A DNA stretch of 64,000 bases, taken from the NCBI GenBank assembly GCA_022925895.1, contig JAKSYS010000251.1, forward strand, positions 1 to 64,000. The letters run 5' to 3'. How positions within the stretch are numbered: position 1 is the stretch's first letter; every line of letters begins with the position of its first letter. Made by a program: the position numbers and the translations under genes. Positions 1 through 10,654 of this stretch are shown here, in pieces. Origin of the DNA: Fragilaria crotonensis. Its lineage: Eukaryota > Bacillariophyta > Fragilariophyceae > Fragilariales > Fragilariaceae. The notes beneath the pieces are model-generated. The model did not search any database. It saw nothing but the letters and a program-made list of their open reading frames with translations, and was not told the DNA's origin.

Positions 1-159
1 CCATTGATGGCCCACAAGGTTACACAGTAGTGAGAGCTTTTTCACAGGGAATACTCTACTAGCTACCGGTGGTAGTCGTAGTTTGAATGTACTGGAGTAC
101 TACTACAATATATGCAACGGAGAAGAGAGTTTATCCATACACAAATATATTATATATGA

Positions 160-3100
160 ATATAGAGTGATGCCGAAATTACAGACGAAGAATTCATCGG
201 TAAGCTCTAGGTCTGGCGAGAATCGACCACCACATCGCCATCTGGTATACACCTCGGACACTATAAGGCATTGATTGCAAGGCACAAATATTCGCATATT
301 CCAGATGACGACGAGTCGGAGAGGACCGGATAAGAAAAGTTCAGCTGCATGATGAGCTCAACGGAATGCAACAGGATATACTCAGACTCCATGTTCAGCT
401 CATAAATTATGCAATTTGTAGAGGTTATTCGTATGATCGATGGAAAACTGTGGCAAACACGATCCAATTCAAAGAACCTAATAACATCTGAATCCATCGG
501 ACACGTGTTATTCATATCTATGAAGCTGACCAAAATCTTATGTTGGGTCTCAAATGGAGAAAAGCCTTGTACAACGCAGAAGCAATGAAACAATTGAATG
601 AAGGACAATTCGGGTCGCGACCACGAAGGAACGCAATTGATCCGGTCGCGCTGGAAGAATTACAATTTGAGCTTTCAAGACTTACCCGCAAATCCATGGT
701 TCAACTGAACTTTGACGCAGCAGCCTCATGCTACGATCGGATTATCCCGAACCTAGCCATGCTAGCAAGTTGAGGATTCGGCGTGAATAAAAATGTCACT
801 TCGACAAATGCGAAGACATTCTTAGAAGAGGCAAAGTACCATATCCGTACCAAAATGGGTCTCTCCGAATCATGTTATTCTCGTCAAGAAGACATACCGA
901 TATATGGAACAGCCCATGGAAGAAGTGGAAATTCACCAATGATATGGTGTTTCTTGTCAAGCTTGATATATGATTGTTACGATAAGGATGCCCACCCTGC
1001 AGAATATCAAAATCCTGACCATACTAATCATGTCCAAATGGACGATAGTCGGTTTGTTGACAACAATAGCACCGGCAAAGTAAATAGATTTCATGACTCG
1101 GAGTCAACAATCGCTTGGCATAATCTGCGACAAAAGGCAATTGCCAACGCTACGAGATGGGCACATTTGTTACACTCCACGGGGGGAGGAGCTCTCGAAC
1201 TCACGAAGTGTTCGTACCACATGCTCAATTGGAAATTCTCGATACAAGGCGCACCAGCCAGTGCTCTGAAACGATGACCAAAGACTGCGTGAACTTCCCG
1301 TTCGTGACCCACTTACGGAACAAGTGCAATATCTCAAATACTTGAATCCGTATCAGGCGCACAAAACATTGGGACATCATAAAGAACCAGCCGGCACCCA
1401 GTTCACGCAATATACAAAGCTGAAAGCTAAGAGCACACAGACAACAATGTTCTTGTGGACAACAGCACTGAGTTGAGACAAAACTTCTTGGTTGTTTTAC
1501 AATGCGTGCTATCTTCCGGCAGTGCAATATCCATTGACCTGGTCATACATTGACAAGTTACAATTGGATAAAATACAAAGGAAGGCAACGTCGATTATTA
1601 TATCAAGAAGCGGATACAATCCTCAATTATGGAGGTGACACACGAACCCCTGTCTCACTTGGAGACGCGATGGCAGACATCATTACGCCAGTTCTATCCT
1701 CGATACACTTCGGCATACATGTCGACGATCCCTGCATTTCATCAACACAACGTCAAAACGATCAACATATTATGGATCTGATGATATCATCCAAATTGTT
1801 TAGTAAGACAGAGATCCGCAAACTGAATTTCTGCCAATTGTATTTACAGGCAGTTACATTGTCGGATATTAGCTACCCGAGTGGAGGGAGAAATGCTGGA
1901 TCACAGCAAACTTGAAGGTTCCCCTTCCCTACAAAGTAGCATTACCCGGTCGGTTGAAGTCAATCAAGCCAGACCATAGACCATCAACAAGAGAGTGGAA
2001 ATTGTGGAAGAGGGCCAACCAAATATGGTCATCGGCAGAAGGGAGGCTCAAAGCAACTTGGAGCATGCACAGTGACAATTCAGAACCAGCAGCGGTTTCA
2101 GCAATTTGCTTATCGGAGTAGGTCAAGAATATGGGTTTGAAGACAGGAGGGAGATTAGTATATCGGCTATCCGATCTCGCACTCAAACATCCAAGACCCA
2201 TGTAAAGAAGTAATTCGGACGTTTCAGTTGCTTCCTCGGCAGGCGTTGCCGATCAAAGTGGAGATCAACAATCAACAGACTTGTTGGCGACAATCCACTC
2301 CGCCACCACCAATATGTGGTGTTCCTCCAGAAATCCCGCGATCTTTGTGGTCTAACCAGTTCGAGGAGTATTCAAGTTTCAAGTACGTTAGACACATGGG
2401 AAGTAGATCTGCTACAACACATTGAGCTTCTAGTGGACCCGAATTTATCATGTTTGGAAGCGCAACATAACTTCCAGGCGGTCAGCAATGGATTCGTTTT
2501 AATCACAAAGTCTGCATCATTTGGATGGCTTTTGAGCTCATCACAAGGAGAACACTTAGCCAAAAACATGGGTTCGTTAAGAGGCAAGACAGTAGTACAT
2601 TCGTATCAAGCAGAAGTCTATGGTGTCCTGTCCTTGCTATGATTTCTAATCCAATTTGGAAAAGACACACAAATGCATGAACCATGGATTGGAGCCATAT
2701 CAACGGATGGACAGAGCCTGCTCAATACTTTAGAAGGGAAGGAAAATGTTAAAGGACGCCGGGCCGGGGAACCTGTAGACTTGGATCATAATAAGGTAGT
2801 TCTGGATGTGTTGAGTACAGAATGGGATGTTCTCAACGAGATTCAACATTCTCTGCGCAGGCTACCGAGAGTAAGGCGGGCGGATTACGTTCAAGGGCAT
2901 CAAGATCAACAAGCAGCATATGAAGTTTAGCCACTTTCAGCAAGATTGAACATCGAAGCAAACCGGATCGCATCACAGTACCATCAAGAGCATTCCGGCC
3001 AGCGACTGATGACTTTGTTGTTCCCACACGCACGTGCTCACCTGGCTGGTGATAGGTATTGGAACAGTCACATTGCGGTACGAAGAGGCGACTACTATTT

Positions 3101-4010
3101 TGGAGACCACCACCCCACCACTGATGGTATACATGTGTAAAAAATATGGATGGACGGCATCAACATCCGAGATGATTGATTGGACAGCTCACTCACAATC
3201 AATTCAGGCATTTAGAAAGTGCCGGTCCCATATGGTTAAATTCATCCGCGGAATATTCTCAACAACAAATGACAGATTGAACAAACTAGAGGGAGGACAT
3301 CGAATGTGCCCTTCATGTCAAGTATCCCCCAAAGATCACATCCAAATTGTTGCGAACCTTTCTGACGGCAATTAAGGATTTTTGTGAGAAGACAAACACA
3401 TACATACCCTTGCAGCATCTTCTGTTGAAGATTTTGACGTCCATCGTCATGGGAATGGATCCATCGGAAATAATGGAGCAATTTGACCAATATCCAGGCG
3501 AACTCCACGAGGCAATACAACAACAGTCTGTCATCGGTTGGTGTCAAATGCTTTACGGGCGACTGAGTAAGCAATGGAGCAACGCAAATTATAGTCATTC
3601 AGACAATCCTACAGACACAATTGAAGGGAGCTGGCAAGTAGCCCCAATCAAAGTGATATGGAAGAAGTGGCAAGAACTATGGCAAGACCGGAATGAAGCC
3701 CTTCATGGTTATGATGAAGCATCGCGAAAACGTGCAGAAACTTTGGAAGTCCCACGGCAACTTGTTCACAATTTTTATCCACAACGAACGATGCTAGAAT
3801 CTCTCGTCCAAGCTCTTCTCCTGGAACCCGAAGAGCAACATAACACACAACCCATCCAGCATGTTACCAAGAATTGGCTTCAGGTCAACAGCATAATATT
3901 CAAGGAAAATGCTCGACGAGTGAACCAACTGGCACTGAGGGGAGTACGATCAATCGGAACATATTTTCCACCGAGGGCGAGCCCACCAGGATAGAGTAGT
4001 ATACCGAGGT
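160..4010 (+). mobile_element. Decayed LINE (RT plus RNase H), diatom type
   Basis: This is a relic of a non-LTR retroelement, broken many times across all three plus frames. Conserved blocks appear in the expected order. Around 170-290 is a segment with WRESTTTSPSGIHLGHYKAL. Around 390-770 comes the RT core with GQFGSRPRRNAIDP and the motif A-like CYDRIIPNLAMLAS. Around 890-1260 are a YGTAHGRSGNSP-like block and GGALELTKCSYHMLNW. Around 2480-2990 is an RNase H-like domain (SASFGWLLSS, HSYQAEVYGVLSLL, YVQGHQDQQAAYEV). The 3'-terminal ORF at 3347-3994 has the RNEALHG / VTKNWLQV / LALRGVRSIGTYF pattern that I recall from diatom RT elements. No integrase, protease or LTR is visible, so a LINE fits better than an LTR element. 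The 3' end is placed loosely, just after the last ORF. Family assignment is from memory of conserved motifs, not a search. Confidence 0.75.
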
Positions 4011-5490
4011 ATCAGAAGCTACAATTATTACGAAGGGGGGCGCGAGCTTAACGACAGCTCGTGGTCTTCCGTGCCAGTCGAGTCCTCCTCATCATGAGGA
4101 CGGCAGCACGTTAAGTTAGATTTTGTTTTTTTATATGAGTATTACATGCACTTCATTTGTACGTACAGTAATGTATATGCATTATGCATAGGTATTTTTT
4201 AACCTACGGATGTTTGGTATCACTTTCACGGAACAGTCCGAATAAGGTTTCTGCGATAGCCAACGCGTTGGTCGTAAATACAACTTTTCCAGAGTTGACA
4301 GTTCAAAAAGGCATAGCTCAATTTGCTTACCATGATTGTCGGGAGACTGTGGGGTAAGTTGTGCTTCAGACTAAACTTGCGACGATGGTAAAGTTAAACT
4401 GCATTGACATTCCCACCAAGTTCCTCCCCACCCCAGTGCGTGTGCATTGCCATCGGTGTTTTAGGTACAACCGGAGGTGAGGCATTTGCGTCATGATCTT
4501 AATAATGGCAAGGTGTTGGGAAACTCCTTAACAGAACTCGTATCAAGTTGCATTGGATGTGCATAGTAGCACCCTTTCCCACTACATTGCTTTGTGTTCT
4601 GGCTTCAGTCCAAGAGACGTTAACATTTGGTCAGTCAGGTTTGGTTTGCTAAGACTTGCTCCTTCTTGGTGCACTCATACACCAAGCATGGTTGGTGGTT
4701 TATGATCACATACATCATGGGGACTTCGATGATAGACTGAACTTTTACATGCTGCCATGATGTTCATGACATGCAAACATTCTTGGCACGACCATTCTTA
4801 GAGGATAACAGCCATTTCTTTAGCTGCCAGTCTATCCTCTTGTCTTGATCTATACAATGCATTAAAATGTTCATAATGATTGCATTCCACTATGTTGGAC
4901 TCTTCTGACACTTTCAGTTAAGACTTATTTATTGGTGGTAAATCAATTTCTTGTAGTGATGGTGGTATGTTGATCATGAGCCTCCATATTGTTAAACAGC
5001 AGTTCTTGCACATGCATCTTGCTCGGTGCAAATGATGATGTCCAATATCCACTAGCGGACTTCTGACTTCCTGTTTTGCGACCTGGTTCTTGCTTGTGTC
5101 CGAGTATTGTTCCCGTCTTGTACTTCTTGGTTTTTTGTTTTCAGGCAGCCAAAAAGAAAACGATGTATCCCAACCAAAAAATCAAACTGCCTGTTTCAAG
5201 CAAGCGAAGTTTTGGAAGATTGTTGTTGGCAAAGAATACGCTGCTTTGAAGATCTTCATTCAACACTTAATCACCCATCAAACAAATGTCACCACCCCAT
5301 GCGGTTCTGTTCTCATGATTCAGTGATTGCATTGGTTGGCTGAAAATCGGTCAATCATTGAAACCACAGCATGCAAATATCCTCCCTCCTTGCGACTATC
5401 TGAAGATAAGAATATGCATCTTTCTCGATGAATTGCATCGGAACTCTCCTCAACAAGGGTATTCTGCAACTCATGCCTTGCAGGATTCGG
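4011..5490. other. Intergenic, no gene seen
   Basis: I see no supportable gene here. A short GC-rich stretch at about 4035-4110, with a self-complementary-looking run around the CATCATGAGGA region, may be the untranslated 3' end of the preceding LINE. The rest is AT-rich and stop-dense. The short ORFs at 5090-5343 overlap each other in different frames and show no recognisable motif. Confidence 0.4.
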
Positions 5491-5515
5491 GCACCGCAAA
5501 ATGTGATGTCTATCG

Positions 5516-7762
5516 TCAGCAAGAACTGCTGTGGAACAAGTCGGGGTTTAGGACATCTGTGATCCATTTTTTGGTGTAGTAAGCTGTTGTTGGAAGAATC
5601 TTGATAAGTGATTTCACCATGTGAGAATTTGCTGGAACCATGTTTTGCTTCTTCAGTGCCGAGCCATGCTGATATTCCCAGTAAACAACTTTCATGTTAT
5701 TCTTGGGCCATGTTTGTTTCTGTTGGATAGTATGCTTTTGTAGTGGTAGTGCAGTTGAACTCCACACTTTCCTATTATGATGAATCTCAAAAAAGTATGT
5801 GCCTTCGCCTGTGGGCAACTTATCATAGGCAAAAGGCAAAGACAGGCCATAATCCATTAGCAATGGGTCTGCTTCATCATCACCATCCAATTTGAACCTC
5901 TGAATAAAATGCATTGCAAGTGTTGATCATCCACCCTTGCAGGAGATTGACTTGACAGTTAGAGCAACTTCTTGTCACTGGTATCACCAGCTTGAAACTT
6001 TATGAATTATTAAAAGAGTGTGCCAACAGATTTAGGACTTCTTTTGACTCCACCTGGTGGGTTCATCCTGCAAGTTATCATTGCAAGACTTGGATAAATC
6101 CTTAATCTATCTGGCTTGTCCGGGTTTCCAGATGACCATAGAAATCATTCACTCCTCTATGGAAGATGCAATCTTGGATCAAACTCAAGATGGCTGGACA
6201 TCTGCTCACAACCAATGGTCCAAATTGCTTCAATGACTCTCTTGAACCATACAAAATGGATCATCGCGGTGCCAGAAGTTGAACCCACACATTAAAAAGT
6301 CTTGCTACCATGTCTCACTCTATTTGACATGGACAAGACAATGCCCTCCATAAAACTCAGGAGACAGTAAATAGAAGTCTCGCGTACGCTGAATCCGCAG
6401 AACTTCAGCACTAATACCAATCCCATGATCCGAATCGACTGCCTGCCTCCGACAAACACTTCTGCGCCATATCACTCTTTCATCTAGTGAGCTCCCGATC
6501 ATCGGTAAGAGGACGATGGCTAAGAATAGTTGAAACGGTGAGAGCACGTATTCTATGAAACGGTAGTCAACAACATAGCATCTCCCAATACATTCAACTT
6601 ACCACACTTCCACACCTGACATCAGCCACTGGCTTACCGACAACTCGAACTACTACTGGCCACCCACGTACAATGACAACTCAACAACAAATGACCAGCG
6701 TTGCTTGTTCCCGGACGCCCGCCCAGCAAGGCCCAACCTTGATTTCCTGAAAATCCTTTGCTCTCATTAATATGAGCACCAAGGCGGATGCCTAGTGCTG
6801 CGTCCTTGCTCAAAATTCCCATAAAAAGGTTAACCTGTACAATTCAATTTTTAAATAGTATTCATTCACCTCCATGAGAGATTTGAAGTGTGATATAGTT
6901 GATGACCTTTGATCTATTGCACCACAACACATGGAAGACTCTTCAGGTTGTGTTGTATGTTGATCAGGACATCCCACTCTGGGCAAGAAACCAGTGATTG
7001 TAGTCCTACCCAATGACTCAATCATGGTATAAGTTGACACAATCATATGATTCCTAGTAATGAAGATCTGGGTCTCCAGTCTGGAGGGCAAGTGCTGTCT
7101 AGTAATACAGCACTCTGCCATCCATTCACGGGATTGCCTTCTTTTGCTCTTGCATACCAATATTTTCTTTCACTTAACAAATCAAGATCATAAAAAATGT
7201 CCATATCCTGCATGCCTCTGCTTGGTGTGACAATGGTAATTAATTGCCCACCATGCACTTGGCCCATACCTTTAGACATATCGTTTTCTCCTGCAGTGCT
7301 TGGTGCTCATCAAAAGCTCCATTGGTTTCCACTCAAGAAATAGAACTGTTGCTTGATGCTCAAAATCCCAATGGCTGCTGGCTTATTCATAGCACAGCAT
7401 TGTTAACAAGTTACCATGCAATTGTGCATGTTGTTAAACACTTTAGCTACCAAGGGTCCAGAGTAGAAAGAAACAGCTTGTTTGAGATCCTTGTCTATGA
7501 ACAGCAGAGTATGTGAATTCTTGGGGAATGGGTAATGATGTTGCAATTTGAGATGATCATCTAGGGTAATTTCCACCAAGCTAGCTCTTTCTGGGAGCAT
7601 TCCATGCTGTCTTGAGTTGGCTGCTGTTGAAGGAGGTCTGCAATATCTGTCCTTTGCAATTCTGAACTTATCATAGCAGTCTTCAAGGTTATACAGAAAA
7701 GCATACGGCGATGAATGTACGCAAAACGATGCCTTCAATAGATGCCCAATGAGACCGCTCAT
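5516..7762 (-). pseudogene. Decayed minus-strand coding relic, unknown family
   Basis: Several minus-strand ORFs lie in a row with protein-like composition: 7403-7762 (119 residues), 7043-7279 (contains YWYARAKEGNPVNGWQSAVL and CPPDWRPRSSLLG), 6810-7160 in a shifted frame, and 5516-5914 (contains GLSLPFAYDKLPTGEGTYFF). Aromatic and charged residues are spread as in real proteins, and the pieces run in one direction, so they may be one broken gene or several. I do not recognise the family, and no catalytic motif stands out. Position between a dead LINE and a duplicated gene would suit a decayed transposable element or a degenerate host gene. It could also be chance. Confidence 0.3.
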
Positions 7763-8682
7763 GATCCCAGAGTTTGATGTAGAAGTCTGTGCTCTGCATC
7801 ACTCCAGATACTATCAGCCTTGATCTGGAACTTGTTGAGACTGGTGCATTTCAGATTGCATGTTTGTGAAAACTAGTGCTCCTTGGCACGAGAACTGCCT
7901 GCGTAGAGGATATGATAAGAACATTTTGACAATCCAAGTGCTCGCCCAATCGCATTAAGGAATTGAGACATTGAGACTATTTTGCATATTTGCATTCGAG
8001 CTTACTTTGCAATGGAATTTTGAAGATCCTCCTTTGTTTTCCCAATTCAACTTAAGTTGACTTGTCCATTGCTCATTTAACCAAATCCAGCAACCAAAGA
8101 TAGAGGAGACATTTGACTTATCTCGATTGCAATAGGTTGCTCGATGACTCTTGATAGCTACTGTAGCAGTTGTACAATGAGCTTGAGAGGATGCACTACT
8201 AGATCATGGGCAAATTTCTGCTACCATGTCCAGTCCTATGATGGATTGATTTCTATCTAGAGTACGCATATCATGATGAAGATAATCCCGATTCTGTTAG
8301 AACATGAAACTTTGCTGATACGCATATTTTCGTTGGACTGGCTGAGTAATCAACTTGGGCACATCGAAATATAACAGATCAAGTTTCATTAAGTATCACT
8401 GCTGTGATAACTATGCGAACTAGAACTTTGACTTCGTTTCGAGCAAGCAAGCTTCTCAGTGCGTTCTTGCCATGGAGTTGGAATATCAAGGCATTTCTTG
8501 TTTTCAATATTGCTTGATGGATCTATTGATGATCAAGTCGAATCGCATCCTGCTCCTAATGTCGGACGAAGTTCACTTCATAAGCTGTAACACCTGCTCA
8601 AAACAACTTAAACCTTTTTCGGAATCAGGTCCAGATGTTGCGCGAATTTGTAAGGGTATGTAAGAGAACCAACTAAATCAGT
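7763..8682. other. Intergenic, nothing seen
   Basis: No gene is supported. The 63-residue plus ORF at 8472 has no recognisable motif and is not conserved in composition. No repeat or RNA gene was recognised. Confidence 0.4.
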
Positions 8683-9421
8683 GAAATGTAACAGTTTCGC
8701 TTAAGTACATGCTCGCAGTAGTGTCTACACGGAGTAGGTGAATGCCAATCTACCCCTACCCATTTACAGAGATGACAAGTATGATGCTGATGAGGCGGGG
8801 GCCTTCTTTGCAGGTGTTGATGCGGCAGCAGCCATGATAGATGGGTTTCCACCCATCTGACCAGTTGCATGGCCGAATCCAGAAAACACTGGACCAGCAG
8901 GGGCCGGAGCAGGAGCAGCAACAGCCGGAGATGGAGAAACGTAGGACTTTCCGATCAGGGATGGGTTTCCTCCCATCTGACCTGTGGCGTGACCGAAGCC
9001 AGAGAAGATTGGTTCAGCCTTCACAGCTGGAGCAGGTGCTGGAGTTGCTGCCGCGGTCGCTTCGCCAGTGACATGACCAAAGCCGGAGAATCCAGGAATG
9101 CCACCAGTGCTGGGAGCAGCGGCAGGGGCGATCGGCTTGTATCCAGCGAGGGCGTGTCCTTGAAGGGCGGTAGAGCGAACGAATGTGGTGGCAGGAGTGA
9201 AGGCGGAGATAGCAACGACAGATGCGGCGACGACAGTGGCAGTGAACTTCATGTTGCTTGTATGTTGGAGTGGTGGAAGGCTGGAAGGTTTATGATTTTA
9301 AGAATTGTGAGAGTGATGCGGAAAGGGACCGTTGTGTCATCTTGTACGAAATGTTGACGTCGGCATGGCACCAAATGCTGACGTTTCTCGAGAATTGACG
9401 AAAGGTTGACGTAAGCATTTC
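8683..9421. repeat. Left arm of a large inverted duplication
   Basis: This arm matches 9868-10605 in reverse complement for about 739 bp each, with a unique spacer of about 446 bp (9422-9867). Each arm carries one complete gene copy plus its 3' flank and proximal promoter. The coding part is almost identical, while the 3' flank (around 8695-8735) differs at many positions. No terminal target duplication or transposase is present, so this is a segmental inverted duplication rather than a transposon. Confidence 0.9.
8764..9252 (-). CDS. Plastid-targeted FSGFGHATG repeat protein, copy 1
   Basis: 162 residues. The ATG at 9252 starts a leader, MKFTATVVAASVVAISAF, which looks like a signal peptide followed by a diatom plastid transit start (a phenylalanine right after the ISA cleavage motif, like ASAFAP). 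Function is unknown. The mature part has three copies of FSGFGH[AV]TG at about residues 55-63, 83-91 and 123-131. The last two are followed by QMGGNPS. Ala/Pro-rich spacers separate them (28- and 40-residue steps). There are no cysteines, no membrane span and no enzyme motif in the mature part. This spaced-motif, low-complexity layout recalls sticker-and-spacer linkers such as the Rubisco linkers EPYC1 and PYCO1, but the motif itself is different, so that role is speculation. It differs from its divergent twin at residues 67 (Ala here, Val there) and 113 (Ala here, Thr there). Confidence 0.85.
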   Translation of the reverse strand: MKFTATVVAASVVAISAFTPATTFVRSTALQGHALAGYKPIAPAAAPSTGGIPGFSGFGHVTGEATAAATPAPAPAVKAEPIFSGFGHATGQMGGNPSLIGKSYVSPSPAVAAPAPAPAGPVFSGFGHATGQMGGNPSIMAAAASTPAKKAPASSASYLSSL

Positions 9422-10035
9422 CTATTCCTTAAGAGAATCCTTCTGATCAAAATGACGTCAACCGAAACGATGACGAAAGCACAGCTGTTTCGAAGACAAC
9501 CAGGTGCCAGGTACAAGTACTTGTACGATGATCTCCAAACATTTCATGTCTTCTGAACATATTTTAACCCTACTGCACCTACGACGATCCTACTACCTGG
9601 TCCTTAGAAATTAGGACCGCTGCTTCTAAATAACGACGACGACCCGAACATCAGGTTTACTACTGCTACTAGATCTAGAGTAGGAGGGAATATTCACAAA
9701 TCAAAGGTGGCGAAGAAAATACTAAAATTAAATCAAACGGTAAAAGGCGGTTTCTAAAAGATCGAATTCCCCTAATCACTTGTTAACGTCATCATTTATT
9801 TATGACGTCACCACATTGAACTCGGATTTCATATGAAATTTAAAGAGTATAGTAAGGTTCCGTAGCAGAAATGCTTACGTCAACCTTTCGTCAATTCTCG
9901 AGAAACGTCAGCATCTGGTGCCATGCCGACGTCAACATTTCGTACAAGATGAAACAACGGTCCCTTTCCGCATCACTCTACAATTCTTAAAATCATAAAC
10001 CTTCCAGCCTTCCACCACTCCAACATACAAGCAAC
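9253..10035. promoter_or_regulatory. Divergent promoter rich in TGACGT/ACGTCA (CRE-like) sites
   Basis: This is the shared upstream region of the two inverted gene copies. TGACGT occurs at 9355, 9379, 9407 and 9453. ACGTCA occurs at 9786, 9805, 9877, 9905 and 9929. The sites at 9453-9460 and 9803-9810 are full TGACGTCA palindromes. Three sites on each side lie in the duplicated arms (mirror images), and three lie in or at the unique spacer. TGACGT and ACGTCA are the core CO2/cAMP-responsive elements described in diatom carbonic anhydrase promoters, and are also bound by bZIP or aureochrome factors. Joint regulation of both copies by a bZIP factor is an inference. Confidence 0.65.
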
Positions 10036-10605
10036 ATGAAGTTCACTGCCACTGTCGTCGCCGCATCTGTCGTTGCTATCTCTGCCTTCACTCCTGCCAC
10101 CACATTCGTTCGCTCTACCGCCCTTCAAGGACACGCCCTCGCTGGATACAAGCCGATCGCCCCTGCCGCTGCTCCCAGCACTGGTGGCATTCCTGGATTC
10201 TCCGGCTTTGGTCATGTCACTGGCGAAGCGACCGTGGCAGCAACTCCAGCACCTGCTCCAGCTGTGAAGGCTGAACCAATCTTCTCTGGCTTCGGTCACG
10301 CCACAGGTCAGATGGGAGGAAACCCATCCCTGATCGGAAAGTCCTACGTTTCTCCATCTCCGGCTGTCGCTACTCCTGCTCCGGCCCCTGCTGGTCCAGT
10401 GTTTTCTGGATTCGGCCATGCAACTGGTCAGATGGGTGGAAACCCATCTATCATGGCTGCTGCCGCATCAACACCTGCAAAGAAGGCCCCCGCCTCATCA
10501 GCATCATACTTGTCATCTCTGTAAATGGGTAGGGGTAGATTGGCATTCATCTACTCCGTGTAGAAACTAATGTGAACATGGACTTAAGCGAAACTGTTAC
10601 ATTTT
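9868..10605. repeat. Right arm of the large inverted duplication
   Basis: Reverse-complement partner of 8683-9421. The inner edge is at the GAAATGCTTACGTCAACC block. The outer edge is just after GCGAAACTGTTACATTT. The match fades abruptly on both sides. The arm includes the proximal promoter, the complete coding region at 10036-10524 and about 80 bp of 3' flank. Confidence 0.9.
10036..10524 (+). CDS. Plastid-targeted FSGFGHATG repeat protein, copy 2
   Basis: This is the twin of the gene at 8764-9252, transcribed away from it. It encodes 162 residues with only two amino-acid changes (Val67, Thr113). It has the same leader, the same three FSGFGH[AV]TG motifs, and the same Ala/Pro/Ser-rich tail ending in SSASYLSSL. 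The ATG sits in an AACATGAAG context after a CCACTCCAACATACAAGC leader that both copies share. The near identity of coding parts, against clearer differences in the 3' flanks, suggests recent duplication followed by selection or gene conversion. It runs convergently into the FEA1-type gene, whose stop lies 130 bp downstream. Function is unknown. Confidence 0.85.
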   Translation: MKFTATVVAASVVAISAFTPATTFVRSTALQGHALAGYKPIAPAAAPSTGGIPGFSGFGHVTGEATVAATPAPAPAVKAEPIFSGFGHATGQMGGNPSLIGKSYVSPSPAVATPAPAPAGPVFSGFGHATGQMGGNPSIMAAAASTPAKKAPASSASYLSSL

Positions 10606-10654
10606 ACCTTTTTCCGATTTATTGAGCAGTTGCCATAGACCTTGCGTGTATCCC

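Noticed and set aside
8841-9357. Plus-strand ORFs of 76 and 162 residues opposite the repeat protein gene (and the mirror ORF at 9973-10419)
   Set aside because: They are antisense shadows of a real gene with strong codon bias; the Arg/Ser/Trp-rich products match no family.
8683-10605. A DNA transposon with long inverted ends
   Set aside because: The arms contain a host-type plastid protein gene and its promoter; there is no transposase between them and no flanking target duplication.
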